NCBI RefSeq assembly: GCF_011397635.1
Contig: NC_064753.1
Coordinates: 25,692,322-25,756,321 of the forward strand
Length of the DNA: 64,000 nt
Source of the DNA: Epinephelus fuscoguttatus
Taxonomy: Eukaryota > Chordata > Actinopteri > Perciformes > Serranidae
Direction of reading: 5' to 3'
The translations under genes and the position numbers were made by a program. This document shows positions 11,143 through 24,500 of this stretch, piece by piece; position 1 is the first letter of the stretch, and every line of letters starts with the position of its first letter. The notes under the pieces are model-generated. The model saw only the letters and a list, made by a program, of their open reading frames with translations. It was not told the origin of the DNA and did not search any database.

Positions 11143-11815
11143 TTAAAGGGACGGTTCACCCCCAAATCAAAAATACATATTTTTCCTCTAACCTGTAGTG
11201 CTATGTATCAGACTAGATTGTTTTCGTGTCAGTTGCTGAGTGTTGTTGAAATCAACCGTAGAGATGTCTGTCTTCTCTCAAATATAATGGAACTAGATGG
11301 CACTCGGCTTGTGGTGCTCAAAGCTCTGAAAAATTTGAGAAACTCAAATGTCCCTTTTCAGAAATCATGACTTGGTTACTCAAGATAATCCACAGACCTT
11401 GTTGTGAACAGTTTTATGTCGGAACTATTTTCCTTCTACCAAACTACACTGTCCAACTTTATTAAGGTGCAGAGGGACGTGTGCATCTACTCATGGACAA
11501 GAGGCTCATGACAGTACAAGATGTAAACATTTATGGCGTCCTCCTCAGTTGAGCTGTAACGCTAGCTAGCTCAGGGGAGCTAACAGTGTCAAGTAGATGC
11601 ACACTTTGTCCTACATGAAACAGCTCACAACAAGGTCTGTGGATTATCTTGAGTTTCATCTAGTTCTATTATATTTGAGAGAAGGCAGACAATTTTACTA
11701 CCGATATTTCCAACACTTAGCAACTGACACCAAAACAATCTAGACTGATAAATAGCAATACAGGTTAGAGGGAAAAAATATGTATTTTTGATTTTGGGGT
11801 GAACTGTCCCTTTAA
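11143..11815. mobile_element. 673-bp MITE flanked by TTAA (piggyBac-type ends)
   Basis: The left end reads TTAAAGGGACGGTTCACCCC and the right end, on the other strand, TTAAAGGGACAGTTCACCCC. The inverted repeats extend about 100 bp inward with few mismatches (AAAAATACATATTTTT, CTCTAACCTGTA, TCTAGATTGTTTT, GTGTCAGTTGCT). A further inverted pair, GATAATCCACAGACCTTGTT against its complement, lies inside. TTAA at both outer edges suggests TTAA target duplication, as in piggyBac-derived MITEs. No transposase is encoded. Confidence 0.8.
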
Positions 11816-13045
11816 GATCTCATGTCCTGATAATCTAATCTCTCGCGTTAACTCACTGACTGAATTCTGACATTGTTTAGTTGAAATTTAAGCACTTTAT
11901 GCCAATTCAAATGCATCTAGTATGAGCATATTTCCATATTGTTATCTGTCTGCTCCCCACAGGGTGGTCCTCTGAGCAAAAAAAAATAGTGATGACTAAC
12001 ACTTGACAGAAATATTATTTCAGTTGTATATTACGTGCCTGTGTGTCTGTATATCTTAGTGTCTGGTGTTACAACAGCTAATTTAGAAACTGATTGCCTA
12101 ATGATAGCAGTCAGTCTGGTGTATGATAATCAGTGATGCTGATACTTAGTCACAGTCAATTTACTCTGCATTGACCAAATATAGAAGACTCGTTTCAGCT
12201 TATTTTCCATCATTTGTTATCAGTGTTATGCAGCAGTCTGTCTGATGGGTAGAAAACCCCCCACAAATGCTTCTGTGCTATGGAATGAAACCTTGTTTCA
12301 ATAAGAATTCATAACAATGTGTGCTCCGCTGATTTGAAACAGCATATTAGTTTTACAGTTCTGGGGATCATGAAACCCGGGGTATCGTGTAGACATTTAA
12401 TTATGAATCAAGCAAAGAAAAACAACAACAGCTGACTTGTGTGGTCACGCACCAGTGGTGATTTTTAAATGTGTGCAGCTGTATTTATATTCATTTATCA
12501 ATCATTATTGTCTCGTTCATACAGTGTCTATCTTTACCCAAAGTAAAACACGCTTAATTGGGGAATAATGACTTACACCTTCCACTCATTAAGTGAATAT
12601 GACTCACAACATTTTCATAGACTGACAGGCTTTTTAGAGCTTTGACAATTGAGCTCCTCTTCTGTGCTCACAACAAGTTTTCAGATGTTTAAATTGCGTT
12701 TTACAGTATTACTTAATTTTAAAAAAAGATGAGTGTATGCAAAGCAGGCAAAAGCAAAAAGAAACTGGTGGATGGAATTAGAGGGAGGTATTAAAAAAGT
12801 GCCATTACAGTACTAAGTAAAAAGCTGCCCAGAGGCCTGAATTAAGAAGATACACACTCGAGACCCAGGGAGGAAAACCTGAACTGTTGTGGAAAACTGT
12901 GAACCCCCTGACCTTTTCTGACATTACCATGACAACACGACCATTACCATTTTAATTACCGCAAAAAGTTCCTTAGAATTTTCCACCACTACTGAATCCC
13001 TTGTTAGTGCATCTGTACGTGACTTTGAATGTAGGCTACATGTGT

Positions 13046-13354
13046 TGTGTGTGTGTGTGTGTCTGTGTCTGTGTGTCTGTGTCTGTGTCTGTGTGTGTCT
13101 GTGTGTGTGTCTGTGTGTGTGTGTGTGTGTGAGTGTGACAGTGTGTGCGAGCACTCCACAGCACAGTAAATGTGTGTGTGCACATATGTGTGCAGAATAT
13201 GCAGGTGTATCTGAGCAGTAGAGTTACTCTTACAGGTGATTGGTCCTGACAGTGTGATGGTGCCCCCTCAGATGCCTGTGGAGAAATAACCCTGGGACAT
13301 CGTGTCCTGGCTGGACACAAGCCTGCAATTAAATGCCCATGAAGCGGAACTGCC

Positions 13355-13409
<55 letters not shown>

Positions 13410-13487
13410 CAAGTACAGTATGTGTTGCCAGTGTGCAAGAGAAACATCCTCCTCATGTGAGTCTGACTAGGATAGAAACTCAACACT

Positions 13488-13530
<43 letters not shown>

Positions 13531-13653
13531 AAACCACTGTAAGAGAATTAGTGCTTCCTCTGGTTTTCCCGTTGTAATGACCTGTACCCCAGAGGAATTA
13601 GCTTGTGGAATGTGACAGCAACTATTTCAAACAAACTCATAGCATGGGACTGT

Positions 13654-13689
<36 letters not shown>
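13046..13689. repeat. Cluster of four TG microsatellites
   Basis: Runs at about 13,046-13,141 (TG interrupted by TC), 13,359-13,411 (ending GCGCGC), 13,494-13,527 and 13,656-13,689 lie within 650 bp. The spacers show no shared unit, so this is a cluster rather than one expanded array. Confidence 0.9.
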
Positions 13690-13693
<4 letters not shown>

Positions 13694-14079
13694 TGTGTGG
13701 GTACGTACGTTGCAGGTCAGTCACACAAAACCCTTGGCTCTTAGGACCCGCAAACTTTGTCCCAATCTGAGTCTACAGTGTTTTAATATTTTTTAGATAT
13801 TTTCTCCTTCTCGCACAGGTTTTAAGCAACAGGTATTAGCAGTCAGTGTCCATCCATCTAATGTCCATTTTTGCTTTAAGTCACCTCGCAACAATGCTCT
13901 CACTTCCCAAAATGACGTTCATATATTGTAAATAGTAAGATTTCCACGTCTTTTTATTATAAAGCAGGTGTAGGTGTCATATATAAATACACTACAAGTA
14001 TCAAAATGCTCAATCCACAGGGAAATGCACATTCAGATACAGTGCCTTTAAACTATAGATTGTATAAAATTAAGAATGT

Positions 14080-14540
14080 AGCGACCATGAAGTCACCCAT
14101 TTTGGTGAACTGTTTGGTATTTTGGCTGATGCCATCTTAGTTTTTTGGAGCAAGAAGTGGCCAAATTTGGATGAGAGATTGGAGATGTGGAGGAACGAGG
14201 GCAGTATCTGAATGAGAAGCTGAGGACACCATCTGCAGACAGCCCGTCACGCATAACTTTAAGCCTTTATCAAATGTAAATATAATATATCATATAAAAT
14301 TCACCCCCCTGTACTGTTGTCATGAACAGGGAAATTGACTACAGAGACCAAAATAATTTTTATTTTATATTATATATTTTATTTATATTTATTTCTGCTG
14401 TACAGTTGGGCATTTTACTGGCTTCTGGAGCCAGCCTCAAGTGGCCATTCAAGGAACTGCAGTTTTTGGCACTTCAGCGTTGGCTTCATTTTTCAGCCCC
14501 AAAGGTTTCTGCTTGCTTTAAATGAGTCATCACTGTTTTA
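14080..14540 (+). repeat. Old teleost interspersed repeat
   Basis: Blocks such as GTACAGTTGGGCATTTTA, TTCTGGAGCCAGCCTCAAG and TTCATTTTTCAGCCCC recur in many fish genomes. The copy is diverged and AT-rich between 14,280 and 14,390. No terminal repeats were found, so its limits are approximate. Confidence 0.45.
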
Positions 14541-14923
14541 AACTTGATACATGAAAATACCCCAGATTTGGTCACTATATATTTCTTGTTGGAATATTTT
14601 GCAGTGTATGTGAATGAAACCAGCTGACAGGAAGTAAACATGGACCCAAATTGTTGTCTTACAATGCAATTCCAGTGAAACAGTCTCTAAAGACAGACAG
14701 TGCTGCTACAGTGCCATTACAGTCATTCCCACGGCTGCAATGACAGTGCAGAGACATCAAGAACACAGATGTGGAAGACCCTGAAACACTGACCAATCAG
14801 AGCAGATGGGGCTTTTTCAGGAGGGGGGTTTAAAGAGACAGGTGCGAAAATGGAAAGTTTTAGACAGAGGGTTAATACAGGTATCTCCATGGTGACAGTA
14901 TGCAAAAAATAATGTGTTTTATG

Positions 14924-15112
14924 GGGCGTTGGTGGCTTAGTGGATAGAGCAGGCGCCCCATGTACAAGGCTGTTGCTGCAGCAGCCTGGGTTTCGACTCC
15001 AGCCTGTGGCCCTTTGCTGCATGTCCCACCCCTCTCTCTCACCCCCTTCACGCTTAACTGTCCCATCTATAGTGGCAAAAATCCCCCAAAAAAATACCTT
15101 TTACAAAAAATT
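14924..15112 (+). mobile_element. tRNA-derived SINE with 19-bp target-site duplication
   Basis: The head has a pol III A-box-like TGGCTTAGTGGATAGAGCA and a B-box-like GGGTTTCGACTCC, the arrangement of tRNA-derived SINEs; the body ends in A-rich sequence. A perfect 19-bp direct repeat (AAAAATAATGTGTTTTATG) flanks it at 14,905..14,923 and 15,113..15,131, showing target-primed insertion. A second copy in the opposite orientation lies in cgref1 at 25,715..25,978. Confidence 0.88.
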
Positions 15113-15655
15113 AAAAATAATGTGTTTTATGAACATTAAAGCATGTAAACATGTTCAAATAGAAACCCAAAACACAAGCATGAACCTGAATATCAGCATA
15201 ACATGGGACCTTTAAAATGCAAGCTAAGGTGAAATGAGCATCTGTAGCACTAATGCCACTACTGCTCAACACCCTCTACAGTTCAGTATGCTAGAGTTGA
15301 TTGATTAACACGTCTTAGCAACAAGCATTGTCTCCAAAAAGTAAAAACAGACTCACTGATGGCCTTAAAATAGTCCCAGACCCAAAGCTGTGAGCTGTGA
15401 CCTCAGATGTGTCGATGAAGTGACACTGGCTGTTGGTGTTGTCACAGGAGGCCCATGCAGTGGATATCAATGTTTGGAGGACATGACCACATGAGCAGCT
15501 ATGACCTTTAGTATTGTCATTATTATGGTAAGAGTGTGTTGATATTATATTGGGGTCCAGGGTTAAAAATAGCTCACGTAGTTTTGATTGTAGGGGCCAG
15601 GAAATAGTGGAACCTAATCCATGTTACATAACTTAGTTGAGGGCTTCAGTATAGG

Positions 15656-15658
<3 letters not shown>

Positions 15659-15702
<44 letters not shown>
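15659..15702. repeat. (TG)22 microsatellite followed by TTGGGGG repeats
   Basis: A pure TG run, then three units of GGGGGTT at about 15,704-15,725. Three long G runs are one short of the usual intramolecular quadruplex pattern. Confidence 0.9.
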
Positions 15703-15705
<3 letters not shown>

Positions 15706-17329
15706 GGGGTTGGGGGTTGGGGGTTCCCCTAGTGTACAGGCTTGTGTGAGTATGCATGTGAATGCACTTGGGCTATGCTAAAGACAAACAGAGCCATGGA
15801 GTTGCGTGACATGGTGCTGGGAAGCGGGAACAGCCATCAGAAAACACAGTTTGTAGTAAACAGCAAGTTGTTTTGTCAAATTTTAGAAAGAGAATATACA
15901 CTCAAAAATATTTTACATGTTGCTGGTCTGCGTACAGGCAAATTAAATATCTGTAATGTGCAGTATCTCCACATCTAATAATTGTCTGCCATGCTTGAGA
16001 ATATGTGCAGGAGCTGGATTTTAGAGATGAGCTTCTCCACCTAGAGGGATGATGCATCTTGGAACATTGCTCTTGCTCTCTAAAGTTGGAGGGTTGATGC
16101 ATTTTGGCTCTTTGTTTAATAATTTAACAGTACTACTGACTGACCTGATGGGAACATTTTACAATAATTGAGGTCAAAACTCTTAAAAACACAAACGCAG
16201 CTTAGTTCAGTGTCTTACTCACCTGCATTTCCACACAGAAATCTGCTTTTGGGAGGGAACCTGAGACATTATTGTGAGGAGGCAGTTCTGTATCTGAAAA
16301 TCCAAAGCTATTGACATGCCTTTATGGTCTACATTTTAATTTCTGATTAATAATGCATCCACTCCTGTTGCTGGTCTTACAGGTGTGTTTGTTTACCTCA
16401 GATATAGGTTACAACTCTTCACCCTTATTTTCCCCTCTCCATCTTTTCCAAAAGATGGAGAGGTCCAAATTTTTTTTTAATTTAACTTGAAGCAAGAGCT
16501 GAGAGTCCAGAGGAGGTCAGTCGAGTGTTACATTAGAAAGAAGAGGGTTATTATTAGTAGAACACTCAGGTGGTGTTACCGGGCCTTTTAGCACAGGTGT
16601 CACTAAAAACATTAATGATGGCTTTGTTCTGTTCAAGTGTCCTAACAAGCCACAACAGTGTGACACTGAGCCAACATAAAAAAATACCTGGGCTATAGAT
16701 GAATAATCTTTTTTACTTAGAAAGTCCCCACTGAGTGCCATGACCTGGTTGTATCAAACTTGCAGCCACGATAAGAGCTGATTGAATTCTCTAAATGCAA
16801 AGGAGAGGTGCTTCTTTTCTTATCTCCTTTAGCATGGAGTACACTGGACCATTCTTTATGAAAGGAAAGGAGAAAATGTTGTCCAACAGTTCATGCAGCA
16901 ACATTTAAAGTGTGACGCTATTAAGGTATTCATGAAAATAAATATGAGTGAAAAATAAGACACAGTGCACTCCACTCATGATGAAAGACTGGGTGCTGGA
17001 TTCTTAATCCTGATATGGCCACACAGATGTTTCAGGCATGACACCCTTCTTTGGTGTGTATTCTGGTAATTTCACAATTAATATACACAAGTTGGGGTTG
17101 TTGTTGATTAACATACCCAGCAAGTTTCAAAAATTTGAACACCAAATGTTTAAGCAAAATGTTTGCTGACGACATATTTCATCAATCTCACAATACACTG
17201 TAGTGACTAAAGCATTACATACATATATATATTCTTAATATTACTGTTTTGATTAACGTTCAACATTTAACCATTTAGCCATTCCTGCTTCCATCATAAG
17301 TCGGTCTCATAGTCGAGAGGAATGTAATG

Positions 17330-17640
17330 GTAGTATGTAGCATCGAATCTGACATTGTTTGCACTTTCCCTCACATGATAAACCTTTGATTCAACTTATA
17401 CTGATGCGCCAACCTTCTGACTTTAGTTCGTAGTAACAAAGAAACAAAAACACTTAGGACGTACACATACATGGAATTGGCTACTGTAGTAAAACTGCAG
17501 TAAAATACTTTACTCCAATAAATAGAAATGTAGTGGAGTAAAAGTGAGTTGACAGAAATATAAAAACTTGAGGAAAGTACAGAAACTCTCAAAAAATACT
17601 TATGTACTAGTATTATTACTTCATTACATTACACCACTGC
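17330..17640 (-). repeat. Interspersed repeat with AAGTAC-type motifs
   Basis: On the minus strand it reads TTTTACTCCACTACATTTCT, GTACTTTCCTCAAG and AAGTATTTTTTGAG, a common fish repeat. Related sequence flanks the LINE at about 47,680-47,840 and 51,420-51,560. Confidence 0.5.
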
Positions 17641-17862
17641 TAAACAACCTATCTGCAAGTCCAGCATTACTTTGTCACCACAACATAGTTATGAATGCAG
17701 TTCCATAATATACAAATGTAATTTCAAGGGGTCAGAGTTACAGTTCTGACAGCACACCACAATCTGTGACTGGAAGCCACATCATCCCACAGCACCCTTA
17801 GCCTATCAGTGCTGGTTACTCCAGTGTCTTGTGGGTATAAAAAGTGTTTATTAAATTGCCAT

Positions 17863-17899
<37 letters not shown>
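17863..17899. repeat. (CA)18 microsatellite
   Basis: A pure CA dinucleotide run. Confidence 0.95.
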
Positions 17900-17901
<2 letters not shown>

Positions 17902-20057
17902 TGCAGCAACTCATGTTACCAATTACATGTTAATCTCCCTTCCTGTAAGTGAGTGTCAGCACAGTGCAGTATACATCCTATAGGATGTCCGTGCACCAAC
18001 CTGCTGTGGAATAATGAGCCCATACAGTGCCAAGTCACTCAGTGAGTCATGCATAAGTATGTCTATATGACTATAACCAATTCATGTGTGGTTATAAAGT
18101 GTTGACTGGGCTCTCTCAAAGTTTCCAGTGGATCGCAAAACACCGCCCTCATTGACCCTTATAAATGTGTGTACAACTTCTGTATGTATGAGTGTGCATT
18201 TTTATTTGTGTGTTTTCATGAAAAGGTCATGGAGTCAAAAAGTGTGTGCACGTTTCATACATGGCCTTCAAATATATGTTGGCTCCATAAAATAAAACTC
18301 AGTCATCAAAACTTGGAGAAACCCCAATCTAAGGTTTTGCTCTGAAATGATCAGTTTAGCTCTTCTGCTGGAAGGAATTCACCCGAGACCCCACTCAAGG
18401 GTTGGTCCACCCTCCAAATGTTAAATAGGTGATTACGGCCCTGATTTGGACAATATTTCAGATGGACGTCAGTGGCACTTTTGACCACAGTCACTAGAAA
18501 CCAAAGTGTAAAACCCGCCTTGATTAAAACTCTGGCCACTGAGCTGTCTCATCACACTGATTTGAGGCGACATGGCAGCAGGTTCGTTAGTAGAGATCCT
18601 GTCCTTCAACCACACAGCCCAGATCTCACAAAGATGGATTTCTCCTTTGGGATCAACAAATATCCCAAAATGATGACATCAGTGGTACACTGTTTAAACT
18701 GACCTCCTGTCACACTCAGCTCATACAGACTGGACAGTGTGGATGGGAAAGAGTGTCTTTCTCTGCTGTCCTGACTCAATTTCTATTTCTTCACCTTTCA
18801 TCTTTTTCCCTATGCACCTCCCTTCTTTCAATCTCTCAGACCTTTATTTTATGTATCCCGTGCAGTTTACTTACCCTCCCTCTCAGCACTGCTTTACTCA
18901 TTCAGTCCAATCCTGAAAAACTGCAGTAAGGCTAAAAACTTAAGTACTGCATGTGTGCGTATGTGTTCGCCATGCTGCTGCGCTGACATCTCCAGAGTTT
19001 TTCTATTTTTAGCAGTTTGAGTGTAAGGCCTAGCATTACTAGAGAGGGTAAAGGGTGGATGAGAGGTGGAGAGAGAAGGATGGAAAAAATAAAATCTAAA
19101 CAAATCTATCAAATAAAACACGGGAAATAATATATTACTTTGTTTTATCTTCAAAATGTTGCTATGTTATCCTGAGTTTGAGACCTAAAAGAAACAATTC
19201 ATCAAAATAGTTTAGGACTTTTATCTTGAAGCATGCAGATGTGTAGATGATGGTGTTGAATCTTAAGTTCCTCAGTTTATCCAGAGAACCAAGAATGTAA
19301 TCTGTGTAGAAGAGGCCATATTTATAGTGACTTCACTGATGATAAAAAGGACAGTGAGTGTTTGAGCTCTGACTTTGAACTGTATGCAGCATGCATACTG
19401 AGATGTCCCAAAGCCAAAGCAACTATTAATGGTCTCCCATCCAATGTGCCTTCAGTCTTAAATGCTCAGATCCTCACAGATTCATTAACAGTCACTCACT
19501 GGTGCATCTTTCTGTAGTCTGTCTGCCTCCTAGTGGCTGCTTAGAGGCACAACAACGTCTGCAGATGACACACTGAACTCTGCTGAACTTTGAGGGATGC
19601 TTCTTGTATATGACATGTTGTCCATTTTAGGCCAAGAAACTCCAGTCAGATAACAGCCCTGGCATTTTTATCATCATATATAGAATCCCTACATGAAACT
19701 CCATGGTGACATTTTCTTACAGAGGTACACATCTTTGTTTTTAAGGTGAGAACAGAAAATTAACCTGTCAAAACTCAACTGCCAGATGACAAAAATGGTA
19801 ATAAAACTGTTTTTTTTTCTCTCTCTATGAGATCCTTAATTTTCTGCTTTTTCAGTTTTTGGAGACAGCAGCACAGGTGTGTTTACGAAAAATGTTCCCT
19901 TTGTGGCCACTGAAAAGATCTGAATTTTGTCCACTGAGCATGTATCAAGCCATGTGATGCACAGAAAACAGATCACACACCCCAGGGAGCCAGTGGAAGA
20001 TCAGCATATTGATTACACTGCACGGCTATGACATAATATACTGGGTAACTTACCTTG

Positions 20058-20060
<3 letters not shown>

Positions 20061-20130
<70 letters not shown>
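20061..20130. repeat. (TG)35 microsatellite
   Basis: The longest uninterrupted dinucleotide run in the window, at 70 bp. Confidence 0.97.
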
Positions 20131-20134
<4 letters not shown>

Positions 20135-21239
20135 CGTGTATTTGCAGTATTTCTGAACATTATTTTTCTTTTTCTTTAATTAAACTGTTGAAACTAAACA
20201 AATGAACCATGAAACTATTGAAATGTCACACATGTCTCCTCCTGAAATTACAATGATACCACACTGGCATTTTTTCCAATGCAGTTGTGATCTAATTATT
20301 AACATTCTTTATCATCTTAATCAATGTTCTGCAGATGCAAGTATGACACAACTTACTATACAATGCCTAAAATGAAGCAAGTCAATTACTGTAAAGAGTT
20401 AGTGTGACATCTTGTGGTCAAATGAGTGTAGTACAAACCTCTGGCATTACTGAGTCCTGCTTTAGTTTGTAAAAGACAGATGCAAATACTTTGCTTCACA
20501 CACTGGGTTTTCCAGTTTGGCACATTTATTTGCAAATTGTATACTTTTTATTACTACATGTTGTTCTTTAGGGTGCATTACTGCTGAAGGCTAGTTTGCT
20601 ATCTCTGTCAAGTAGCTGTCTGTTAGTGACTCACTCTACAGCAGGAAACAGCACCTCAAAATGTAAAGTCTGTGCTGCAAATTCACTGTAATTAAAAATA
20701 AAGTTTGTTTTTTACAAGCTTGACATGTTTGTGAGTCACTTTGGTCCATTCAGAATGGACCCGTGACCAGCTGGATTAGATAAAACCAGGATAAAACATA
20801 AAACACTTTGTACACTGAAGGGTGTGAGTGTTGGGTGGGACTGAGAGAAGCTGCTTCTCATTATGTTGGACTTTACACTGTACCACGACTGCAGAGCACC
20901 CACCGCTCCACCCAGCTTGGTGTTGGCAAGGTGCTGGAAACATTAGTAAGTCAAAATTTGTGGAAAAGATTTCTGCACACATCTATGCAGCGTTTCACTT
21001 TATTTTTGAACTTTTGGTCTAATAGACCTTCATCAGAGCATGGGTGTAAGTGTGCAAAATCTTTTCTTTCAATTACCACACTGTACCATGGTGACTAAAA
21101 TCATGACCCCTGTAACTGTACTGTCATATATCAATAATAACAACAATAATAATAATACATAATGTAACACTATATAGAGATCCCTACACATACTGGTCCA
21201 CTGCGGTGCAGCTGGTCTGAAGCTGAGCCTGAATATGAA

Positions 21240-21567
21240 ATGCGAGCAGATTCCTCCCGCACTACCGGAATCCGTCTGCTGGTGCGGACGTGGCGGAAAA
21301 CCAGGAGCGAGGAGCACAAAGAGAGGCTGCCTGCGCAAACTCGCTGACACGACGGCAGCTCTGCTCTTCCACGTGGACCCTGTCATTGACCAAAACACTC
21401 CGGTCTCCGTGGCAGGCAGGGAGGGAGCGCGCGTGCCGCCGCCGTTGCGCAGTGCAGACCGGGAGGCGCGAGCAGCAGGGCGGTGCGGGGCAGAGGTGCT
21501 CTCCAGATGTGAAAGTTAAAACGCTAACCTGCCCGAATTAAAGCCTTTTACTGTCCACACGTCAACT
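21240..21567 (+). promoter_or_regulatory. cgref1: GC-rich promoter / 5'UTR island of cgref1
   Basis: CpG-rich sequence (GCGCGCGTGCCGCCGCCG and similar) in an AT-rich neighbourhood ends directly at the first-exon ATG (21568) and donor (ACAG|GTAGGT). The transcription start is not defined. ORFs predicted across it on both strands lack recognisable domains. Confidence 0.5.
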
Positions 21568-24500
21568 ATGCAGACAGGTAGGTTAATTACATCTGTGAGT
21601 ACAGAGTTAGTGGTGACAGCGTGTATTTATCCAGAGCTCACTCAGGGTTTATGTGTCTTACTTCCGTTCACATACATATTTAATTTATAGCTTTATAAAT
21701 GCGCAGTCAGAAGGCTAAAGTAGTTCTGGCTACAGCTAGTCATCCTGTCATTTAATTTAGTTTGAATACAGGACTGTAATATCAGAGCATGGAGACAGTT
21801 TGACTTTATCAGACACCACCAGTGTTTATAATGTGTGTGCTCATAATGCTGCAGTGAGTTGGTGTGAGTCGTGGGTCATGTTTGGCTCTGTGAGCTGCGC
21901 GGTTAGCATCGCTGCTACTCCACATGGGGAAGCTGCAGCAAGGTTAGCTAGTTTATTCACTGTACTGCATACTGTATCTATCCCAAAGCCAGCAGCTGAA
22001 TCTGTGTGTAACATTTACAGCCAACAGTGGAGGCACGTGGACATCTTCACTGACAGACTGTGCTGAGCTATAAATAGATATAAAGGTTTTAATTGATTTT
22101 GCCAAATGGGCCATAAGGGCCACCATCTGTGCGACTTACAAAGGCTGCAGGATTGCAGCACAGTTAAATTTATACAGTGATTGTTTTTGTTTGCAGGGTG
22201 CAGGTGTTACACATAGATAGACTATATGATAATATAATATTACAATTGACTGCCAGGTTCATGGGCTGATTATGTGACAATGGGCCCCTGGGCACAGATA
22301 TGCAAAGGGCCCCATCACCTCTCTTACACAGGAGCAAGACACACAGATTTATGTGGTGCTTTTGCTTCTCTTTTTAGTCATTATGCAGCTTCTTGTGGTT
22401 TTGTGGTTGTTGGGCTAATTCTGAGCTTTATTCTTTGAGGTACTTTTGTGTTTCGTGTGGTCATTTTGTGTCACTCCGTAGTCATCTTGTGACTCACTTT
22501 GAAGTCATTTTATGTCTTCTTGTGGTTGTTTTGCATCTTTGTGTGGTAGTTTGGGTGTCTCTGGGCTAATTTTGTGCTTTATTAAGATAATTTTGTTTCT
22601 CTTTGAGATTATTTTGTGTCTGTGGTTGTTCTGTGCTGCTCTGTAATCATTTTGTGTCTCCTTGTGGTTGTTTTTTTGTTGCTTTGTTGTCATTTTATGA
22701 TTTCTTGTGTCTGTTTTGTATCTTTATGTAGTAGTTTAGGTGTCTCTGGGCTAATTTTGCACTTTTTTCATGTAATTTTGTGTCTTTTTTGTTGCTGTTT
22801 TGTGTCACTCCGTAATCATCTCATGTCTCCTTGTTGTTGTTTTTTGTTGCTTTGTAGTTATTTCATGTCTCTTCAGATCTTTCCATCTCTTTGTGCTCAT
22901 TTTGACAAACTGGTGGATACTTAATTTGAGTGACATTTTCCAAGCGAAGGCCAGGGGCCCAAAGTGTCAGGGGGGCCCTGGCCTTCACTGTGCCTTGTAG
23001 GCAAAGTATAATTTCCTAGGATAGCAAAGACATGATCCACCCAACTCTGCCTTAATTTGTCTCTGATTGGCTTACCCTGACTTTTTTACCTAACCCTAAA
23101 CAATCTCACTCCTCTTGCCTAAACTTAAATCCAACCTACAAAGCAATGAGGACTAGCCAGTCAGAGGGAGAGCAGGGCCAGTCATGCCTTCGGCATCCTA
23201 GGAAATGCAGATTTGCACCTGCTAGGCCTGTTCAGTAATCCATCCATGACAGAACATGAGCTTTTCAATGTATCTAGGCAAATGCTCTGAGGCGGTAGCC
23301 AAGGGGATATTCCACTTTGTATAAAACCACAAACCATCACCTGTGAAACTCTCCTGTGTCCCAAAGAGAGAGTATTTGTATACTTATTATTTTACAACCT
23401 TTTAAAGACACATGCTGGTCATAATTCCTCTGTAAATCTACGACATTTGGGCAGATAAATTCTGTCATCCTATCAAATAATTTTGTGCATATGTGATATG
23501 AGGCTATAACATGGCTGTGTGCTTGTAGGTGTGTTCATGGAGTCTCACCTGGGCAGGTCGGTCCCATGTGTTCTGTCCCTGTACCTGTTTATACAGTTGT
23601 GCCAGGCTGCACCAGGTCTACCTGGATCACAAAGGTAACTCTACCTCCTTACTCCCATGTTCCCCAAGATATACCATTATTAACCAAATATACTGCAAGA
23701 TTGTTTGGGCATAATTAACACTTTTTTATAGCCATAAATTAATTTGACAATTAACATGTGACTAAGGGCTGTGATATCAGAATGGACAAGATTTACATAT
23801 AACACTGGATATTTGATGCAGATCTTGTAAAACATAGTAAATGAAGTATGCCACATGTATGGAGGGTACAGCTCTGTTATTGCCAGCAGAGGAATCAAGC
23901 GTTCTCTGTTGTATTGGCTTAATGGAAAAAGGGAAGAACATAAATAAAAGTAAATACTGAAAAATTTCCATCATTTGCATTCTTATTTGTTTATCTCTCA
24001 GGGAGGAATCAGTTGATGCCCGCCCCGCTTTAGCAGCGCTAGCCAATCCCTTTGGCTCTGGAGAAGAGGACCGCAGGTGAATGACACATGATGATGATGA
24101 TGTGCTGTTGTTATGCATGCAGCTCATTTTAAACTATGAATTTGCTCTTTATTGCTTCCTCAAAAAGAGGAAGATTGGTGCAGTCCTATCTCTGTGTGCT
24201 CAAACATAGCTCTCTAAATGCAGCTTGAAAGTCTAATCTTTTTCTCAGAGGATGACAGAATATGGATTATGCTGATTTACTGTCAACCTGCAGTCTGTTT
24301 GAGTTGACTAAGCAGCTGCTGTCTGGTTACTCTGTGGACTTTGGCTGCTGTGTTGTGCTAATGATGTTGCCTGCACCATAAACTGATAAGATTACATGTG
24401 CAATAACACTGCTACATGTTGCGATTAGTGATATTTTTCCTTTACACAGAAAAAATATAGGCTATCCTCAAATATACTGCAAATACAGTGTCTCACACTT

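Larger units (their letters stand above)
7910..21180. other. Gene-free 13-kb interval between kcnk2 and cgref1
   Basis: I could not support any exon here. Contents recognised: a nested repeat at 9,188-9,900, a TTAA MITE at 11,143-11,815, TG microsatellites around 10,209, 13,046-13,689, 15,659 and 20,061, a CA run at 17,863, an old fish repeat at about 14,400-14,540, a SINE at 14,924-15,112, and an oligo-TTGGGGG stretch at about 15,704-15,725. ORFs over the TG tracts translate to runs of VCVCVC or THTHTH and are artefacts. The interval could hold enhancers for either flanking gene, but that cannot be judged from one sequence. Confidence 0.6.

Noticed and set aside
12924-13796. ORFs with THTHTH or VCVCVC runs
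   Set aside because: Pure translations of TG/CA microsatellites.
15704-15725. Telomere-like or G-quadruplex element (GGGGGTT repeats)
   Set aside because: Only three units, one G run short of an intramolecular quadruplex, and attached to a microsatellite.
21069-21541. ORFs on both strands over the cgref1 GC island
   Set aside because: The GC-rich composition keeps frames open; none shows a domain, and the spliced cgref1 reading explains the locus.
22505-23000. ORFs rich in Leu/Val/Cys or Lys/His/Asn over the cgref1 intron array
   Set aside because: Same minisatellite in the opposite orientation; no splice context and no domain.
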